In this document: positions 4,730 through 6,629 of the stretch, piece after piece
Numbering within the stretch: position 1 is the stretch's first letter
Layout: the number at the start of each line of letters is the position of its first letter
NCBI GenBank assembly: GCA_028867395.1
Contig: JAGWGO010000087.1
Coordinates: 1-6,629 of the forward strand
Direction of reading: 5' to 3'
Length of the DNA: 6,629 nucleotides
Source of the DNA: Nitrososphaerota archaeon
GTDB lineage: Archaea > Thermoproteota > Nitrososphaeria > Nitrososphaerales > Nitrosopumilaceae
Program-made: the position numbers and the translations under genes
The notes under the pieces: model-generated
The model's database searches: none
Told to the model about the DNA's origin: nothing
What the model saw: only the letters and a program-made list of their open reading frames with translations

Positions 4730-6064
4730 TTGGGTGGAGAATCGCAAAATAAATTGACTGCCACACTAAAGAGAAACGTAGGAGTTTTTGGTGCAGCCTC
4801 GATTGGAATTGCAAACATCATAGGAGCAGGCATCTTTGTTCTAAGTGGGGTCGCAGCAGGCCTTGCTGGTCCTTCAGTAATTCTTTCCTTTCTAATAGCA
4901 GGTTTTGTAGCTCTTCTTACTGCGCTATCATCTTCAGAACTTTCTTCTTTTATAACAGAAACTGGCGCTTCGTATTCCTTTACAAAACGAGCATTTGGAA
5001 AATTCCCTGCTTTTCTTGTAGGATGGTTTTTTTATTTTGATCAAATAGTAGGAGCAGCGGCAGTTTCGGTTGGATTTGCTGCTTATTTCTCCATATTATT
5101 AGGCCTACAGGGTACAACTACCTTGATCCTTGCAGCAATAGGAATTCCTCTAGTAATGCTTGTGCTCAACTTGGTTGGAATAAAGCAAGTCAGTGGTGTT
5201 GCCTCTGTAATGGTTCTCATCAAGATATTTGCAATAACTTTGGTTATCTTTCTTGGAGCATTCTTTCTTACAAATCACTTTGATCCAAAACATTACACGC
5301 CATTTTTTGCAACCGGTTTTGGTGGAACCTTTAATGGTGCAGCAGTAATCTTCTTTGCATTTGCGGGGTTCAATACAGTCACAATGCTCTCAGAAGAGGT
5401 CAGAAATCCAGAAAAGACCATTCCAAAGGCATTACTACTTGCATTTGTAGTTACTTTTGTCATCTACATAGGGGTCGCATTTATTGAGGTAGGCGTTTTG
5501 GACTGGCACAAACTGGGAACGGTCGCATCTCCATTAGATGCGGTGGTTTCAGCTCTTTCAAACAATCGCATAATAATCGATTTTGTTTCATTTTCTGCCT
5601 TGATTGCCACCGGTTCTGTGGTATTAAGTTCAGTTACTGCAGGAGCAAGATCAAGTTTTGCCATGAGTAGGGATAATCTTTTTCCAAAATATTTTGATAG
5701 GATTGGTAAAAAATTTGAGACGCCTTATTTCTCAATAATCATTTGTGGCGTTGCAATGTCTGTGATTGCTGGAATATTTTTTAATAATATAGTAGTCATT
5801 GCTTCAATTTTTAATTTTGGAACACTCTTCACTTATCTTTTCATTCATCTTTCTGTGATTAAATTAAGAAAAAAAGAGCCTCACATCAACAGACCCTTCA
5901 AAGTTCCTTTATATCCAGCTTTTCCTATCATTGGAGCGGCAAGCTGTATTGCCCTGATGTATTACCTCAGCTATACAGCAAAAGTGGCATCATTTGTTTG
6001 GTTTCTTATAGGATTACTCCTGTATTTTGTATTGATTAATAGATCATTCTTTAAAAGATCTTGA
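4730..6064 (+). CDS. APC-superfamily amino-acid permease
   Basis: 444 residues with about 12 membrane helices, the standard length. Helix 1 carries the substrate-binding GIANIIGAGIF (26-36), whose unwound GxG is diagnostic of the family. Helix 6 reads FFAFAGFNTVTML, followed by EEVRNPEKTIPKA (222-234), the most conserved APC stretch. Helix 8 ends in ARSSFAMSRDNLFPKYF (306-322), and after it come RPFKVPLYPAFPIIG (388-402), typical of the cationic-amino-acid/YfnA-like branch. It is a secondary transporter of the cytoplasmic membrane, probably importing or exchanging amino acids; the substrate is not predictable here. The TTG at 4730 has no clear SD, and TTG 4754 (losing eight variable residues) is equally possible. 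No in-frame ATG lies nearby. It follows the membrane-anchored protein by 16 bases, so operon coupling is likely. Confidence 0.93.
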   Translation: MGGESQNKLTATLKRNVGVFGAASIGIANIIGAGIFVLSGVAAGLAGPSVILSFLIAGFVALLTALSSSELSSFITETGASYSFTKRAFGKFPAFLVGWFFYFDQIVGAAAVSVGFAAYFSILLGLQGTTTLILAAIGIPLVMLVLNLVGIKQVSGVASVMVLIKIFAITLVIFLGAFFLTNHFDPKHYTPFFATGFGGTFNGAAVIFFAFAGFNTVTMLSEEVRNPEKTIPKALLLAFVVTFVIYIGVAFIEVGVLDWHKLGTVASPLDAVVSALSNNRIIIDFVSFSALIATGSVVLSSVTAGARSSFAMSRDNLFPKYFDRIGKKFETPYFSIIICGVAMSVIAGIFFNNIVVIASIFNFGTLFTYLFIHLSVIKLRKKEPHINRPFKVPLYPAFPIIGAASCIALMYYLSYTAKVASFVWFLIGLLLYFVLINRSFFKRS

Positions 6065-6067
6065 ACA

Positions 6068-6074
6068 TTTTTTT
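6068..6074 (+). terminator. T-run ending the permease unit
   Basis: Seven T four bases after the permease stop codon. It is a typical archaeal terminator without a stem and ends the 4264-6064 unit before the convergent gene. Confidence 0.55.
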
Positions 6075-6101
6075 ATCAGCCACATTTAGCAAAGCCTCCA
6101 T

Positions 6102-6107
6102 AAAAAA
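6102..6107 (-). terminator. T-run ending the ABC-2 permease gene
   Basis: Six T on the minus strand, 12 bases after the stop of the ABC-2 permease. Together with the plus-strand T-run at 6068-6074 it makes a compact two-way termination zone of 55 bases. Confidence 0.5.
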
Positions 6108-6119
6108 CACAGGATCGGG

Positions 6120-6629
6120 CTAGACTGCTTTCATTCTCTTAAATGAGTATATCCCTATAGCGCCAAGAAGTATCGTAAAACCAAGTAGAATCATCGTGTC
6201 AAATGCAAATGGTGTGTTACCTACGCCCAATAATGCTGTTCTCATGGCATTAACGCCATATGTAGCAGGATCAACAGATGTTAGAACTGAAAGCCATGCA
6301 GGCAAGTTTTGAAGTGGAAAGAGAGCCCCACTTAGGAAAAACAATGGAAATACAACAAAACTTACTATCATTTGGAAACCCTCTAAACTTTGCATATAGC
6401 TTCCTATGGCAAGGCCAAGCGATGTCAAAGTAAAAGAAAGAAGCAGCACAATAACAATTGTCTCGATTATACCCAATGGAGAATACGGTATTCCAATAAA
6501 GGCTCCAATAAACAATAGTATTGCAGCTTGGATGAGAGAGCTTGTCATCCCCCCGAGTGCCTTGCCGACAAAAATTGTTCCCCTACTGACAGGAGCTACC
6601 ATGACGCTTTTTAGAAAATCAAACTTTCT
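6120..6629 (-). CDS. ABC-2 type transporter permease, DrrB-like (C-terminal part only)
   Basis: The last 169 residues are visible; the N-terminal part lies beyond the right edge. The frame stays open to the edge and reads RKFDFLKSV before the MVAPVSRGTIFVGKALGG loop, so the Met at 6602 is internal and not the start. This loop is the conserved coupling segment that contacts the ATPase. Helices follow at about the SLIQAAILLFIGAFIG, TIVIVLLLSFTLTSLGLAIG, MIVSFVVFPLFFLSG and FDTMILLGFTILLGAIGIY stretches. Between the last two lies LFPLQNLPAWL followed by VDPATYGVNAMR, the hallmark of the family. Role: membrane half of an exporter for drugs, lipids or polysaccharides; substrate unknown. Its ATPase is usually directly upstream, thus off the edge. 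The ATPase at 1-301 is about 6 kb downstream and probably belongs to another exporter. Confidence 0.93.
   Translation of the reverse strand, partial: RKFDFLKSVMVAPVSRGTIFVGKALGGMTSSLIQAAILLFIGAFIGIPYSPLGIIETIVIVLLLSFTLTSLGLAIGSYMQSLEGFQMIVSFVVFPLFFLSGALFPLQNLPAWLSVLTSVDPATYGVNAMRTALLGVGNTPFAFDTMILLGFTILLGAIGIYSFKRMKAV

Noticed and set aside
1..6629. The ABC ATPase at the left edge and ABC-2 permease at the right edge as one split exporter
   Set aside because: They are 6 kb apart with unrelated genes on both strands between them. In this family the ATPase gene normally sits directly before its permease, so each partner most likely lies outside the window.

Overview
The window looks like chromosome from an ammonia-oxidising-type archaeon (Nitrososphaeria, formerly Thaumarchaeota). 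The evidence is indirect but consistent. Several starts have a TATA-like box about 25 bases upstream and no leader, and others have a strong archaeal Shine-Dalgarno (SD) sequence. Transcript ends carry T-runs. There are three small secreted beta-rich proteins, one with a Cys tail containing CGDHVCKPGE, and a DUF6659-like protein of the kind expanded in Nitrososphaeria. Base composition is AT-rich throughout. I cannot name the species.

Layout: (1) 1-301, minus: the N-terminal 100 residues of a DrrA/NatA-type ABC ATPase that runs off the left edge. (2) 601-798, minus: a dodecin-like protein with a TTG start fixed by a near-perfect SD. It lacks the two classical flavin-contact residues, and its leader carries two overlapping inverted repeats, one covering the SD. 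(3) 1023-3564: a patch of envelope or secreted proteins. These are a minus-strand secreted protein with a Cys tail, a divergent plus-strand pair (one-helix membrane miniprotein plus an Ig-like secreted protein, joined by an ATGA overlap), and a convergent minus-strand secreted beta-propeller-like protein. (4) 3555-3937, minus: a DUF6659-like gene split by a one-base frameshift, whose restored frame overlaps the start of the propeller gene by 10 bases. (5) 4264-6064, plus: a probable two-gene unit of a membrane-anchored helical protein and a 12-helix APC-superfamily amino-acid permease. (6) 6120-6629, minus: the C-terminal part of an ABC-2 (DrrB-like) permease that runs off the right edge, convergent with the amino-acid permease and separated from it by T-runs on both strands.

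The two ABC fragments at the edges are probably halves of two different exporters, because each usual partner would lie outside the window. Nothing indicates a mobile element, CRISPR array, tRNA or rRNA. I do not see a new multi-gene system. The most worthwhile leads are the split DUF6659-like gene, the dodecin variant with its structured leader, the ATG-TAA-TTG start at 4258, and the coupled miniprotein/Ig-like secreted pair.
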